This document shows, piece by piece, positions 45,887 through 54,043 of a DNA stretch of 64,000 nucleotides. Both the position numbers and the translations under genes were made by a program. Numbering within the stretch: position 1 is the first letter of the stretch; the number at the start of each line of letters is the position of its first letter. Where the stretch lies: the NCBI RefSeq assembly GCF_000499785.1, contig NZ_HG726019.1, forward strand, positions 186,001 to 250,000, written 5' to 3'. This DNA is from Bacteroides neonati (GTDB lineage: Bacteria > Bacteroidota > Bacteroidia > Bacteroidales > Bacteroidaceae). Under the pieces are notes generated by a model. That model did not search any database, was not told where the DNA came from, and saw nothing but the letters and a program-made list of their open reading frames with translations.

Positions 45887-48800
45887 TTAAAAAGTGATTT
45901 CTACTCCTAATGAGAAAGTACGAGGCAACGGGTATGACATACCATCATTTTTGTTACCCATCTCCGGGTCCCAGAGTTTTATCTTGTCCCATACGGCTAT
46001 GTTATAGCCCATCAAATAAACTCGTGCAGCTTGCATATGCATTTTCTGTGCGGTTCGTTTATTGAAGCTATATCCCAGTTCAATGTTTTTCAAGCGTAAA
46101 AAGCTTGCATCGCGCATCCACCAGGTACTTGAGGCACGATTGTTAAAATTGGAAGAAGAGTGTAGACGAGGGAACATAACATTTTGACTTGGATTATCTT
46201 CAGTCCATCGATCCATTGCTTGTATACGTGTACCTGATGTTCTATCTGCCCACGCGAATGGGTGGAAACCCGGCCCATTAGCGATACCCATAATAGTAGA
46301 TGTTTTTCCTACTCCTTGGAAGAAGATACTGGCATAAAGCCCCTTGTAGTCTACGTTTAATCCGAAGCCGTAAACCAACTCCGGTACACTTGGATTACCT
46401 ACATCTCTTATTTGGTCAAAGCTATCTATGATGCCATCATTGTTTTGGTCTACAAACTTGATATCACCCGGAGCAATACTTCCTAATGTAGAATTGGGTA
46501 CTCCCGGTTTCACTTCATATTTTTTTGTTCCATCCTGATTTTCGGTAATAATGAAATCATCATGGGTATATAATCCGTCGGAAATGTATACGTTCCAAGA
46601 GTTCAATCGCGTACCGGTTGTATTCATCCAGTCATATTTCTGTGGAACTTCATCATACTCTAATATTTTGTTTCGGGCAAATGTAACGTTTCCGCGGAAG
46701 GTAAGACGAAAATCTCCCAGTTTCTCTGTTACAATGAGACTTCCATCCATACCCTGATTGGATACTTTTCCATAGTTTTGCCAAGGGTTTTCCCGGAAAC
46801 CTGAGAGGGTGGGTATGGTATTTCTCTTTAGCAAGATATCGGTTCGCATATTATTAAAATAGTCTATCTGTATATCTACTTTGTTATTGAACAATCCGAC
46901 GTCAAGACCCAAGTTGCGTTTATTCTCTATTTCCCATCCCAGATTTTGAGCAGCGAATCGATCTTCTATAATACCATTACCTACACCGTTCAATCCACCG
47001 TCTGTACCAATACCTATATTGTACCCGCCTGCATTTGTTTTTAGTATTTCGCGATATAAGAAGCGGCTACCACCGGTATTATCATTACCTGTTCGTCCTA
47101 TGGATGCGCGAATTTTAATTTTATTCACGACATTGGTAAAACTACTCGGCATAAATGGTTCGTTGGTTAAGAGATAGGCAACACCTACCGCAGGGAAAAG
47201 ACCAAATCGGTGATCTTTGGAGAATGTTTCGCTACCGGTATAGCCGAAACTACCTTCAATAAAATAGCGTTCGTTATACGAATAAGAGGCACGCCCCACT
47301 ATACTCTGTTTGCGATACGACAAGGCATCATCGTGATATTGCTGCTCTTTCTGCATATATAGCAACATTCCACTTACTTGGTGCTTGTCTGCGAACAAAC
47401 GGTTATAACTTAATTGAGTTTCAACGTATATTTTCTTATCTCCACTATTCTTTTCTGCCGGATCGCCCAAAGAGTCATTTCCTTTGACTACTTGATTGAA
47501 GATTAGTTTTCCATTCTCATCTCTTCCCGTGGCGTTAAATTGGGTGGGTGTTTTTAGGCGTGTCATATCGTAGAGAGAATAGGAGTCGAAGCTGATACGT
47601 CCCATCCAAGTAAGTCCTTTGGTTACAAAATCTAGTTTTTGTTGCAATTTTACCGTAGACTGAATGCTTGTTTTCCATGACTTGGTATATCCCGAATTCA
47701 TAAGTAAGTTGTAGGGATTTAATATGTTGCCGGTTGGTTCTGATGGGCTTGCGATCGTTCCATCTGAATAGACCATTGGAGTTAAATGGGGAGGAGTCAA
47801 TGAAATTTTAGTGAAAATCTCATTTGAGCTTTTCCCTGGGTTATTCGTTTGAGAGTATTGTCCGCTTAAGTCTACACTCAATAAGGTGGATGATGTGATA
47901 TCAATATCGATATTGCTACGCAAGTTGTAGCGAGTCACTCCAATGTTTGTATCATAGTCTTCTAGGTTATTGTTTTTAAAGATACCTGTTTCGTGGAAAT
48001 AAGCTCCAGATACAAAATAACGTGCTTTTGCCGACCCTCCTTGCACATTTAGTGTATACCTTTGGTTATAAGTCTGATTCTTTAGCATATCAAACCAGTT
48101 TGTATCCGGATACAAGTCTCGATCCTCTCCCTGTGCATATTTAGCAATAAGTTCTTCGCTGTAATAAGGAGCAAGTCCATCGTTAACACGGGCTTCATTA
48201 AACAATGTCATATGATCGACCGATCCTAACATTTGGGGTAAGCGTGTAGGCGAAGCCATTCCAACCTCTCCTCTGAAACTAATTTTTGCTTTCTCGGTTT
48301 TACCTCGTTTTGAAGTAATCAATATGACTCCATTGGCTCCTTCCGCTCCATATACGGCGGTAGCTGCTGCATCTTTAAGTACGGTAAAAGTTTCGATCTC
48401 ATCCGGCTCAATATCTTGCATTGCCCGAGGGGCACCATCTACTAATACCAGAGGTGAGGTTCCTCCTGCGAATGAGCTTGTACCTCGTATCCAGAACTCA
48501 GCATTGTCGTTGCCCGGCTCCCCATTGCGTTGAATGGCAATAATACCGGCTAGCTGGCCGGCTAAGTTGTTAGTCAGATTTCGGGTCGGTGCTTTGATTT
48601 CTTTAGCAGTCACTGAATTGACAGAGCTAACAACTCCACTTTTCTTCTGTTGGCCATAACCAATAACGACAACTTCATCCAATGTCTTGGAGTCTTCACT
48701 TAACATAACATTAATATTGCGCCGGTCTTTTACTTTAATTTCTTCTGTGTTGTAACCTAGATATGATATCAGTAAGACCGATTCTTCCGAGGGCACGTAT

Positions 48801-49327
48801 ATTTCATATCGTCCCTCTATGTTTGTAATACCTCCAATGCCGGCACTGCCTTTGACTGATACATTGGCTCCGATAATTGACTCTCCTTTTCCATCGGTAA
48901 CGACACCTGTGACTTTTATCTTACTCTTTTGTTGATTTTTATCTGCTGGTAAGTGATCTTTCTCTTTCTTATAAATGTTGATTTGTCGATCTTTGATTGA
49001 ATAGCTGTTTTCCGTATTTTTGAAAACCTGTTCCAAAACCTTTTCAACCGATTGGTGGATTACATTGACTGAAACTTTACGATTAAGGTCGACGGCTCCG
49101 TCTCTATAAAAAATAATAAACTCACTTGTTTTTTCAATTTCATCGAAAATTTGTCGAACAGTTTTCTCTGCAGCCTGAATATTAAAAACCTTTTTCTTGC
49201 TGTAACTGTTTGTTGCTAAGGTTATATTACTTATCGATAAAAATAAAAGAAGTAAAAAAATACTTTTAAAAGATAATAAGGTTCTACCTTTAATCTTATT
49301 CAGATTAAAAAATGATTGGTTTTTCAT
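45887..49327 (-). CDS. SusC/RagA TonB-linked outer-membrane transporter with STN domain (PUL 3)
   Basis: 1146 aa from ATG 49327 (a TTG at 49339 lies in frame but is less likely). Signal anchor about 18-36, STN domain about 50-120 (QIFDEIEKTSEFIIFYRDGA), carboxypeptidase-regulatory-like domain about 135-205 (VTGVVTDGKGESIIGANVSV), SusC box DEVVVIGYGQQKKSGVVSSV, plug with RGTSSFAGGTSPLVLVDGAP, and barrel ending FSLGVEITF. The STN domain implies signalling to the FecR protein encoded 119 bp upstream. Forms a complex with the SusD encoded 16 bp downstream. Glycan specificity unknown. Confidence 0.95.
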   Translation of the reverse strand: MKNQSFFNLNKIKGRTLLSFKSIFLLLLFLSISNITLATNSYSKKKVFNIQAAEKTVRQIFDEIEKTSEFIIFYRDGAVDLNRKVSVNVIHQSVEKVLEQVFKNTENSYSIKDRQINIYKKEKDHLPADKNQQKSKIKVTGVVTDGKGESIIGANVSVKGSAGIGGITNIEGRYEIYVPSEESVLLISYLGYNTEEIKVKDRRNINVMLSEDSKTLDEVVVIGYGQQKKSGVVSSVNSVTAKEIKAPTRNLTNNLAGQLAGIIAIQRNGEPGNDNAEFWIRGTSSFAGGTSPLVLVDGAPRAMQDIEPDEIETFTVLKDAAATAVYGAEGANGVILITSKRGKTEKAKISFRGEVGMASPTRLPQMLGSVDHMTLFNEARVNDGLAPYYSEELIAKYAQGEDRDLYPDTNWFDMLKNQTYNQRYTLNVQGGSAKARYFVSGAYFHETGIFKNNNLEDYDTNIGVTRYNLRSNIDIDITSSTLLSVDLSGQYSQTNNPGKSSNEIFTKISLTPPHLTPMVYSDGTIASPSEPTGNILNPYNLLMNSGYTKSWKTSIQSTVKLQQKLDFVTKGLTWMGRISFDSYSLYDMTRLKTPTQFNATGRDENGKLIFNQVVKGNDSLGDPAEKNSGDKKIYVETQLSYNRLFADKHQVSGMLLYMQKEQQYHDDALSYRKQSIVGRASYSYNERYFIEGSFGYTGSETFSKDHRFGLFPAVGVAYLLTNEPFMPSSFTNVVNKIKIRASIGRTGNDNTGGSRFLYREILKTNAGGYNIGIGTDGGLNGVGNGIIEDRFAAQNLGWEIENKRNLGLDVGLFNNKVDIQIDYFNNMRTDILLKRNTIPTLSGFRENPWQNYGKVSNQGMDGSLIVTEKLGDFRLTFRGNVTFARNKILEYDEVPQKYDWMNTTGTRLNSWNVYISDGLYTHDDFIITENQDGTKKYEVKPGVPNSTLGSIAPGDIKFVDQNNDGIIDSFDQIRDVGNPSVPELVYGFGLNVDYKGLYASIFFQGVGKTSTIMGIANGPGFHPFAWADRTSGTRIQAMDRWTEDNPSQNVMFPRLHSSSNFNNRASSTWWMRDASFLRLKNIELGYSFNKRTAQKMHMQAARVYLMGYNIAVWDKIKLWDPEMGNKNDGMSYPLPRTFSLGVEITF

Positions 49328-49458
49328 ACATTTGTACAAATTTGATTAAAACGTTGTTTTTTGAAAATTGTGTTTACGGGTTGGATGATATGTCGGTATT
49401 GTCCAACCTGTTTTTCTTGTCATTTAAGGTCCCTGTTTCATTTGATTGTTGTTAGAGG

Positions 49459-50640
49459 TTATTTAATAAAGAAAGTTCCATCTTCTGTTTTTTCAATTTC
49501 AGCCGGTATGGTTTCTGCCAGTGTTTCCAATACTTCTTCCAGGCTATCCCGCAGATTCAGTTTTCCGCTACACGTTATGTCTTTCAGGCGTGGAGATATG
49601 GTGATGTCGCGTTTATAGTATTGGGATAGTTTGGTTGCAACGTTTGATACGCTTTCTTTCTCGAAGATACAATAACCGTTTATCCAACTGATATAATTGG
49701 CTACATTGACCGTTCGAACTTGTAACTCCTTCTCGCTGTATGCCAGCATTTCATTCGGTTTTAGTTTTCTTGTGGAGTGATGGCGGGTATCTACCTCTAC
49801 CGCTCCACTTACCAATACCACATTTTGATTTTCGGTATAAGCATTGATGTTGAATTTGGTTCCCAGTACCCTTACGTCTAATTGAGTGGTTTTTACGATG
49901 AAGGGTCTGCTCTTATCGGGCGATACCTCCAGATACACTTCTCCTTCCACATAGATTTCGCGTCTTTTGGTTGTAAACTCCACGGGGTATACGACGCGGG
50001 TGTTGGCATTTACACATACTTTGGTGCCATCGCTAAAGGTGATGGAAGAGCGCTTACCTGCCGGAACGATTAGTTGGTTGTATGCTTCTTCTGTACCTTT
50101 GCTCTCGTTTATCTGTATGGTTTGCGAGTTTATATCGACTTTTCCTTTTTGGTAGAGTAGTTTACTGTCTTCTCCATCTATGGTTAGCTTTTTCGTATCC
50201 GATAAAATCAGTTGCACTTCATCTGTTGGCTGCGCGTCTGGTCTTTTTACCAAGGCGATTCCTGCATACTCCTCTTCCGGCATATTCATCAGTGCCATCC
50301 ATCCACCTACAAAAAGAATGATGATACAGGCCACCGCAGCTACCCATCGGCGTAGCAACAGGTAAGGGCTTTTTCTTTTCTCCTTGGCGATGGTGCGGCT
50401 TTTAATCTGTTCCCAAAGCTCGGCTACTTCCGGCTCTGAAATACGTTTGCCGGAACTATGCGCTACAATATGTAACAATGCACGTGCCAACTGCATTTCG
50501 CTAGCTAGTACCTTGTGCTCTGCTTCAAGCCGGCTCCAAAAGAGTTGGCTTTCGGGGGTAGGATGATGTTCTGACTCTAAGAAATAATCATCATTTAAGA
50601 GGTCTGTTGCCGTATATGTGATATAGTCTGTCTTCTCCAT
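49459..50640 (-). CDS. FecR-family anti-sigma factor (PUL 3)
   Basis: 393 aa. Cytoplasmic N-terminal region (1-95), single membrane helix (about 99-118, WVAAVACIIILFVGGWMALM), periplasmic FecR domain (about 185-280, AGKRSSITFSDGTKVCVNAN; FNINAYTENQNVVLVSGAVE) and C-terminal DUF4974-like domain (about 320-393, ERDITISPRLKD-type segment and LRDSLEEVLETL). It keeps the ECF sigma factor silent until contacted by the STN domain of SusC. 43 bp downstream of the sigma gene. Confidence 0.94.
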   Translation of the reverse strand: MEKTDYITYTATDLLNDDYFLESEHHPTPESQLFWSRLEAEHKVLASEMQLARALLHIVAHSSGKRISEPEVAELWEQIKSRTIAKEKRKSPYLLLRRWVAAVACIIILFVGGWMALMNMPEEEYAGIALVKRPDAQPTDEVQLILSDTKKLTIDGEDSKLLYQKGKVDINSQTIQINESKGTEEAYNQLIVPAGKRSSITFSDGTKVCVNANTRVVYPVEFTTKRREIYVEGEVYLEVSPDKSRPFIVKTTQLDVRVLGTKFNINAYTENQNVVLVSGAVEVDTRHHSTRKLKPNEMLAYSEKELQVRTVNVANYISWINGYCIFEKESVSNVATKLSQYYKRDITISPRLKDITCSGKLNLRDSLEEVLETLAETIPAEIEKTEDGTFFIK

Positions 50641-50683
50641 TTCTATGCCTTATTTATCTCAAAGACAAATGAACTTTTATTTT

Positions 50684-51304
50684 CTACTCATAGAAAATGA
50701 AATTTTTTAGGCATAACGTGTTTATTTGGATAAAGAAGAGCACAGATAAACCTGACGACTCGCGCAACTTGATCAAAGAACGCTGAAACAAATTGTAGGC
50801 AGATTGGTAATTGAGATCCATCAGACGGCATATTTCATCGTATTGCAAGTCTTCATAGAATCGGTAATAGATAATTTCGCGTTGCCGGGGCGAAAGCGTA
50901 TTTAGTAGATGAGCAATGGTTTGACTTTGTGAGGATTCCTCTTCGTCTGCAATGAATTGCTCCTCGACCGATAGGTCGAAGTCAAAGGCAGTATTGCTTA
51001 TATACGTATCGTGCAGACGGTTTCTGTTGAGTGTGTTAAATAAAGCATTTCTTAAAGCCGACATCAGATAGAGTTTCGGGTTGTCGGGTACTGTTAGCTT
51101 CTCTCTATTTTGATAAATGTTAACAAAGAGGTTCTGAATGCAGTCTTTCACCACTTCCGAATCGGCACAGAAACGACACCCGTATTGATAAAGTTGATGA
51201 ATATATCGGTTGTATATCCATGTATAAGCCTCATTGCTGCCCTCTGTCAGTAGTTTCCATTGGGCGAGACTTTCACTCGTATCAGATTGGCCATTCTTTT
51301 TCAT
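50684..51304 (-). CDS. ECF RNA polymerase sigma factor (PUL 3)
   Basis: 206 aa. Region 2 (about 25-95: CADSEVVKDCIQNLFVNIYQ, LYLMSALRNALFNTLNR) and region 4 (about 135-185: LSPRQREIIYYRFYEDLQYD, LNYQSAYNLFQRSLIKLRE). The hydrophobic C-terminal tail is typical of Bacteroides PUL sigma factors. It heads the sigma, fecR, susC, susD cluster and should activate susC transcription when the glycan is sensed. Preceded by a strong promoter at 51443-51472. Confidence 0.95.
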   Translation of the reverse strand: MKKNGQSDTSESLAQWKLLTEGSNEAYTWIYNRYIHQLYQYGCRFCADSEVVKDCIQNLFVNIYQNREKLTVPDNPKLYLMSALRNALFNTLNRNRLHDTYISNTAFDFDLSVEEQFIADEEESSQSQTIAHLLNTLSPRQREIIYYRFYEDLQYDEICRLMDLNYQSAYNLFQRSLIKLRESSGLSVLFFIQINTLCLKNFIFYE

Positions 51305-51442
51305 TAACGATTCCGTGTTTCTCTATTATAATCATTTTGGCAAGCCTTTCACTTCGGTGATTCTGCTTGGTGAGGCCTATTTATAGACTAAACCATTGTT
51401 TTAAAAAGGATTGTAAGGCGTCTTTTTATTTTATGATTGCTG

Positions 51443-51472
51443 CAAAGATAGATATTATTTTATTATAGACAA
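51443..51472 (-). promoter_or_regulatory. Bacteroides-type promoter for the PUL 3 sigma gene
   Basis: Minus strand TTG (51472-51470) and TATCTTTG (51450-51443) separated by 19 bp, a full consensus match. Leader of roughly 130 nt before the sigma ATG at 51304. Confidence 0.7.
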
Positions 51473-51548
51473 GGAAATGCCGAATATATTCGGAGTGAAA
51501 TATGAAAAGCTATCCCGAACTTTGAGCAATTAAAGAAAATAGATACTT

Positions 51549-51764
51549 ATGGTTAACGAAGCAGATGTTCTGACTGATATAGGTAAAATTATAGTTCGCA
51601 GACGCAAAGAATTGAATATTACCCAAGAAGAGTTGGCTTATTCCGCCAACGTAGATCGAACTTATATAGGATATATTGAGAATGGAAAACAAAATATTTC
51701 CATATCCATTCTTTGCAAAATAGCCAATGTGCTCGACTTGGATATGAAAGACTTCTTTTCTTAA
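51549..51764 (+). CDS. small XRE-family helix-turn-helix regulator
   Basis: 71 aa, almost entirely one Cro/C1-type HTH domain: IGKIIVRRRKELNITQEELA (helices 1-2), YSANVDRTYIGYIENGKQN (recognition helix and loop), SISILCKIANVLDLDMKDFF (helices 4-5). No second domain. Transcribed toward the PHP phosphoesterase gene (45 bp downstream) and divergently from the PUL 3 sigma gene, so it may regulate either. Stand-alone HTH proteins of this kind can also be chromosomal or mobile-element remnants. Confidence 0.8.
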   Translation: MVNEADVLTDIGKIIVRRRKELNITQEELAYSANVDRTYIGYIENGKQNISISILCKIANVLDLDMKDFFS

Positions 51765-51809
51765 GCCTTCTTTTTTCATGCTAATACTAATCTAAAAAAT
51801 ACAAATTCG

Positions 51810-52880
51810 ATGCGAAAACTATGTATGTGTTTATTTGCTTGCATAACGCTGACTTCTTATGCACAACTGCAAAATAATGAGGTGTGGAAACTTCCTGAAA
51901 TGGGTCAAGGCGCCGTTCGCCAACTCATCCGTATTCCCGATATTCAAGGCTATCATACGCTAAAGTGCGACTTTCATATCCATACCGTTTTCTCGGATGG
52001 CGAAGTATGGCCTTCTGCCCGTGTAAAAGAGGCTTGGCGGCAGGGACTTGACGCAATAGCCATTACCGATCATATCGAGTATCGACCGCATAAAGATCAA
52101 CTTTCGGGAGATTTTAACTCGGCAGATAACATCGCCCGTAAAACAGCCAACGACCTTGGTTTTATCTTGATTAAGGGATCTGAAATCACTCGTCAGAAAC
52201 CCTTGGGACACCTCAATGCCCTCTTTCTCACAGACTCTAATCCGCTCGATGTCAAAGATCCTTTGCAAGCCATCGACATAGCCCGTTCGCAAGGAGCTGT
52301 TATTTTGTGGAATCACCCGGGATGGCCCGATAACCAATCGACCATCTACCCGGTGCACGAACAACTGTTGGCCAATCATAAAATTGATATGGTAGAGGTA
52401 CATAACTATATGGAGTACTATCCGCTCTCTTTCGATTGGATTACGAAATACAATATTGCTCCTTCGGCCAATTCGGATACACATAATACGATTGAAAATG
52501 AGTTTGGTACCGACCGTATGCTCCGTCCCATGACTCTTGTGTTTGCCAAAGATCGTTCGGAGGCAGGTATCAAGGAGGCTTTACTGGCTCGTCGCACAGC
52601 GGCTTTGTTCAATGGCAATGTGATGGCACGGCAGGAGTGGGCCGAGCAATTGTTCCGCTCTTCTATCGACTATCGGATTATTCGCCAAAGCGAAGGCATG
52701 GTAACGCTGGAGGTCGAAAACCGCTCGGATATTCCTTATACACTCAAAAATAGTAAGAACGACTTGATGGTGCTTCCCGCTCAAAAGGCTGTGATTCTTA
52801 ATTTAATACCCGGCGAAAGGCTGCGTGTAATGAACGTCTTCGTAGGTCATAATCGAAACCTGGAGATTCCGGTAGAATAA
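51810..52880 (+). CDS. secreted PHP-domain phosphoesterase (Sb-PDE-like)
   Basis: 356 aa with a signal peptide (1-19, LTSYAQ). PHP metal-binding motifs in order: DFHIHTVFSDGE (about residues 53-64), AITDHIEYRPH (about 88-98), GSEITR (about 126-131), LWNHPGWP (about 168-175), and SANSDTH (about 224-230). The C-terminal part is a small beta domain. It is probably a periplasmic phosphodiesterase/phosphoesterase using two or three metal ions; the substrate is unknown. It is followed by a perfect 19-bp terminator stem. Placement between PUL 3 and the glycosidase suggests a role in processing the same nutrient. Confidence 0.85.
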   Translation: MRKLCMCLFACITLTSYAQLQNNEVWKLPEMGQGAVRQLIRIPDIQGYHTLKCDFHIHTVFSDGEVWPSARVKEAWRQGLDAIAITDHIEYRPHKDQLSGDFNSADNIARKTANDLGFILIKGSEITRQKPLGHLNALFLTDSNPLDVKDPLQAIDIARSQGAVILWNHPGWPDNQSTIYPVHEQLLANHKIDMVEVHNYMEYYPLSFDWITKYNIAPSANSDTHNTIENEFGTDRMLRPMTLVFAKDRSEAGIKEALLARRTAALFNGNVMARQEWAEQLFRSSIDYRIIRQSEGMVTLEVENRSDIPYTLKNSKNDLMVLPAQKAVILNLIPGERLRVMNVFVGHNRNLEIPVE

Positions 52881-52981
52881 TTCGCCTTCCGAACATCGTA
52901 ACGCTGCGATTCGTATTGTATTATTTTGAACCTAATATGTACAGAATCGGAACTTCTCTCGTCTGCTCTCATTTATCTTTG

Positions 52982-53027
52982 TCCCGGTTTCGGATCAAAA
53001 ACAGATGCTTTTGATCCGAAACCGGGA
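52982..53027 (+). terminator. strong stem-loop after the PHP gene
   Basis: A perfect 19-bp stem (TCCCGGTTTCGGATCAAAA with TTTTGATCCGAAACCGGGA) and 8-nt loop, about 100 bp past the PHP stop codon and followed by TTT. It ends 37 bp before the next gene, so it probably separates the two transcripts; a TATCTTTG sequence abuts it at 52974. Confidence 0.7.
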
Positions 53028-53064
53028 TTTATGTTAAACAAATCAATTTATTAAATTAAATCGT

Positions 53065-53772
53065 ATGAAAAAACAACTATTCTTACTTGCTGCTATCGCA
53101 ACTTCATTGGCGGCCGGTGCGCAAAACCTGATTCAGAACGGAGACTTTAACAAGAGTGTAGACGTGGTGGTTACCAATGTCAATAAGGCTGTTCCGGGCG
53201 AGTGGTTTATCGTTAATAATGAGCCGGACAAGAATGCCACTCAGATTGAGTTGGTCGATGGTGGTGAGGCTCATCAAGGTGTGATGCAGATGAAAACGAC
53301 AACATCTGTTCCGTGGTACAGAGTTTTCTTTGGTCAACGCATTCAACAGACAACGATTGAGCCGGGTGTCTATACCTTGAGTTTCGATGCGAAAGGGTTG
53401 TCGAAAGACGCCGTTGTATCGGTCTATATCAAACAAACCGTGGAGGAGAAAGATCCTGCTAGTAATAAGTTCCGAAATACATTCTTTGTGCGCAAGCAGT
53501 ACGATCCGGATAAACAACTGACTCACTCGGGAGCATCTTTCTCGCAGACGCTGAAAAAGGTCGATACGTGGACACCCGTCACGGTTGACTATGACTTCGG
53601 ACGAATCATCAATAATATTTCGAGCAAAAAGTCGGTGGGCGATGGGTTGCAGATAACCGAACTGAGCGCAAATGCTCCGATTCTATCGGACTTCTTTGTG
53701 GTGATACAGGGGATTGCTGCCAACCAAACCATTCAGGTAGATAATGTGAAGCTCATCAAGAAGGGGAATTAG
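53065..53772 (+). CDS. secreted carbohydrate-binding-like beta-sandwich protein
   Basis: 235 aa with signal peptide (1-19, ATSLAAGAQ). It begins LIQNGDFNKS, the typical opening of CBM4/9 or CBM-like galactose-binding-fold modules, has the PGVYTLSFDAKGLSKDAVVS strand pair, and ends TIQVDNVKLIKKGN, the characteristic last strand. Single-domain, without a catalytic module. Likely a periplasmic or surface glycan-binding accessory protein. Lies downstream of the PHP phosphoesterase on the same strand and faces the glycoside hydrolase gene across repeat element B. Confidence 0.7.
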   Translation: MKKQLFLLAAIATSLAAGAQNLIQNGDFNKSVDVVVTNVNKAVPGEWFIVNNEPDKNATQIELVDGGEAHQGVMQMKTTTSVPWYRVFFGQRIQQTTIEPGVYTLSFDAKGLSKDAVVSVYIKQTVEEKDPASNKFRNTFFVRKQYDPDKQLTHSGASFSQTLKKVDTWTPVTVDYDFGRIINNISSKKSVGDGLQITELSANAPILSDFFVVIQGIAANQTIQVDNVKLIKKGN

Positions 53773-53856
53773 GTCAAGCACTTGATTAGTATCAGCATTC
53801 GCCTGTTACTCCGCCACCTTTACATCATCGTGTTTTTCGCTGTTTGCAGAAGAACT

Positions 53857-53977
53857 ATTTTAACGGTGTGTTAACTACGTACTTTTGGTATGAATGAATA
53901 CGTATTCATTCATACCAAAAGTACGTAGTCTTGTATCTGAAGAAATGGAAAGCATGCCGAACGATTAACAGTGTTAA
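53857..53977. repeat. palindrome-centred intergenic repeat, copy B
   Basis: About 121 bp, aligned with 21458-21580. The core 53874-53929 is a perfect 56-bp palindrome (28-bp arms, no loop) with arms containing ACTACGTACTTTTGGTATGA. It is flanked by TTAACGGTGTGTTAA on the left and TTAACAGTGTTAA on the right, which are near-inverted copies of each other. It lies between convergent genes (binding protein on plus, hydrolase on minus) and carries no gene. Possibly a terminator or a miniature mobile repeat. Confidence 0.75.
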
Positions 53978-54043
53978 CATGCAGAGCGAATGCTTCATCG
54001 TTCGCCAAGTAAACTCTCTTCTACGAAGGAATTCGATCCTTTT

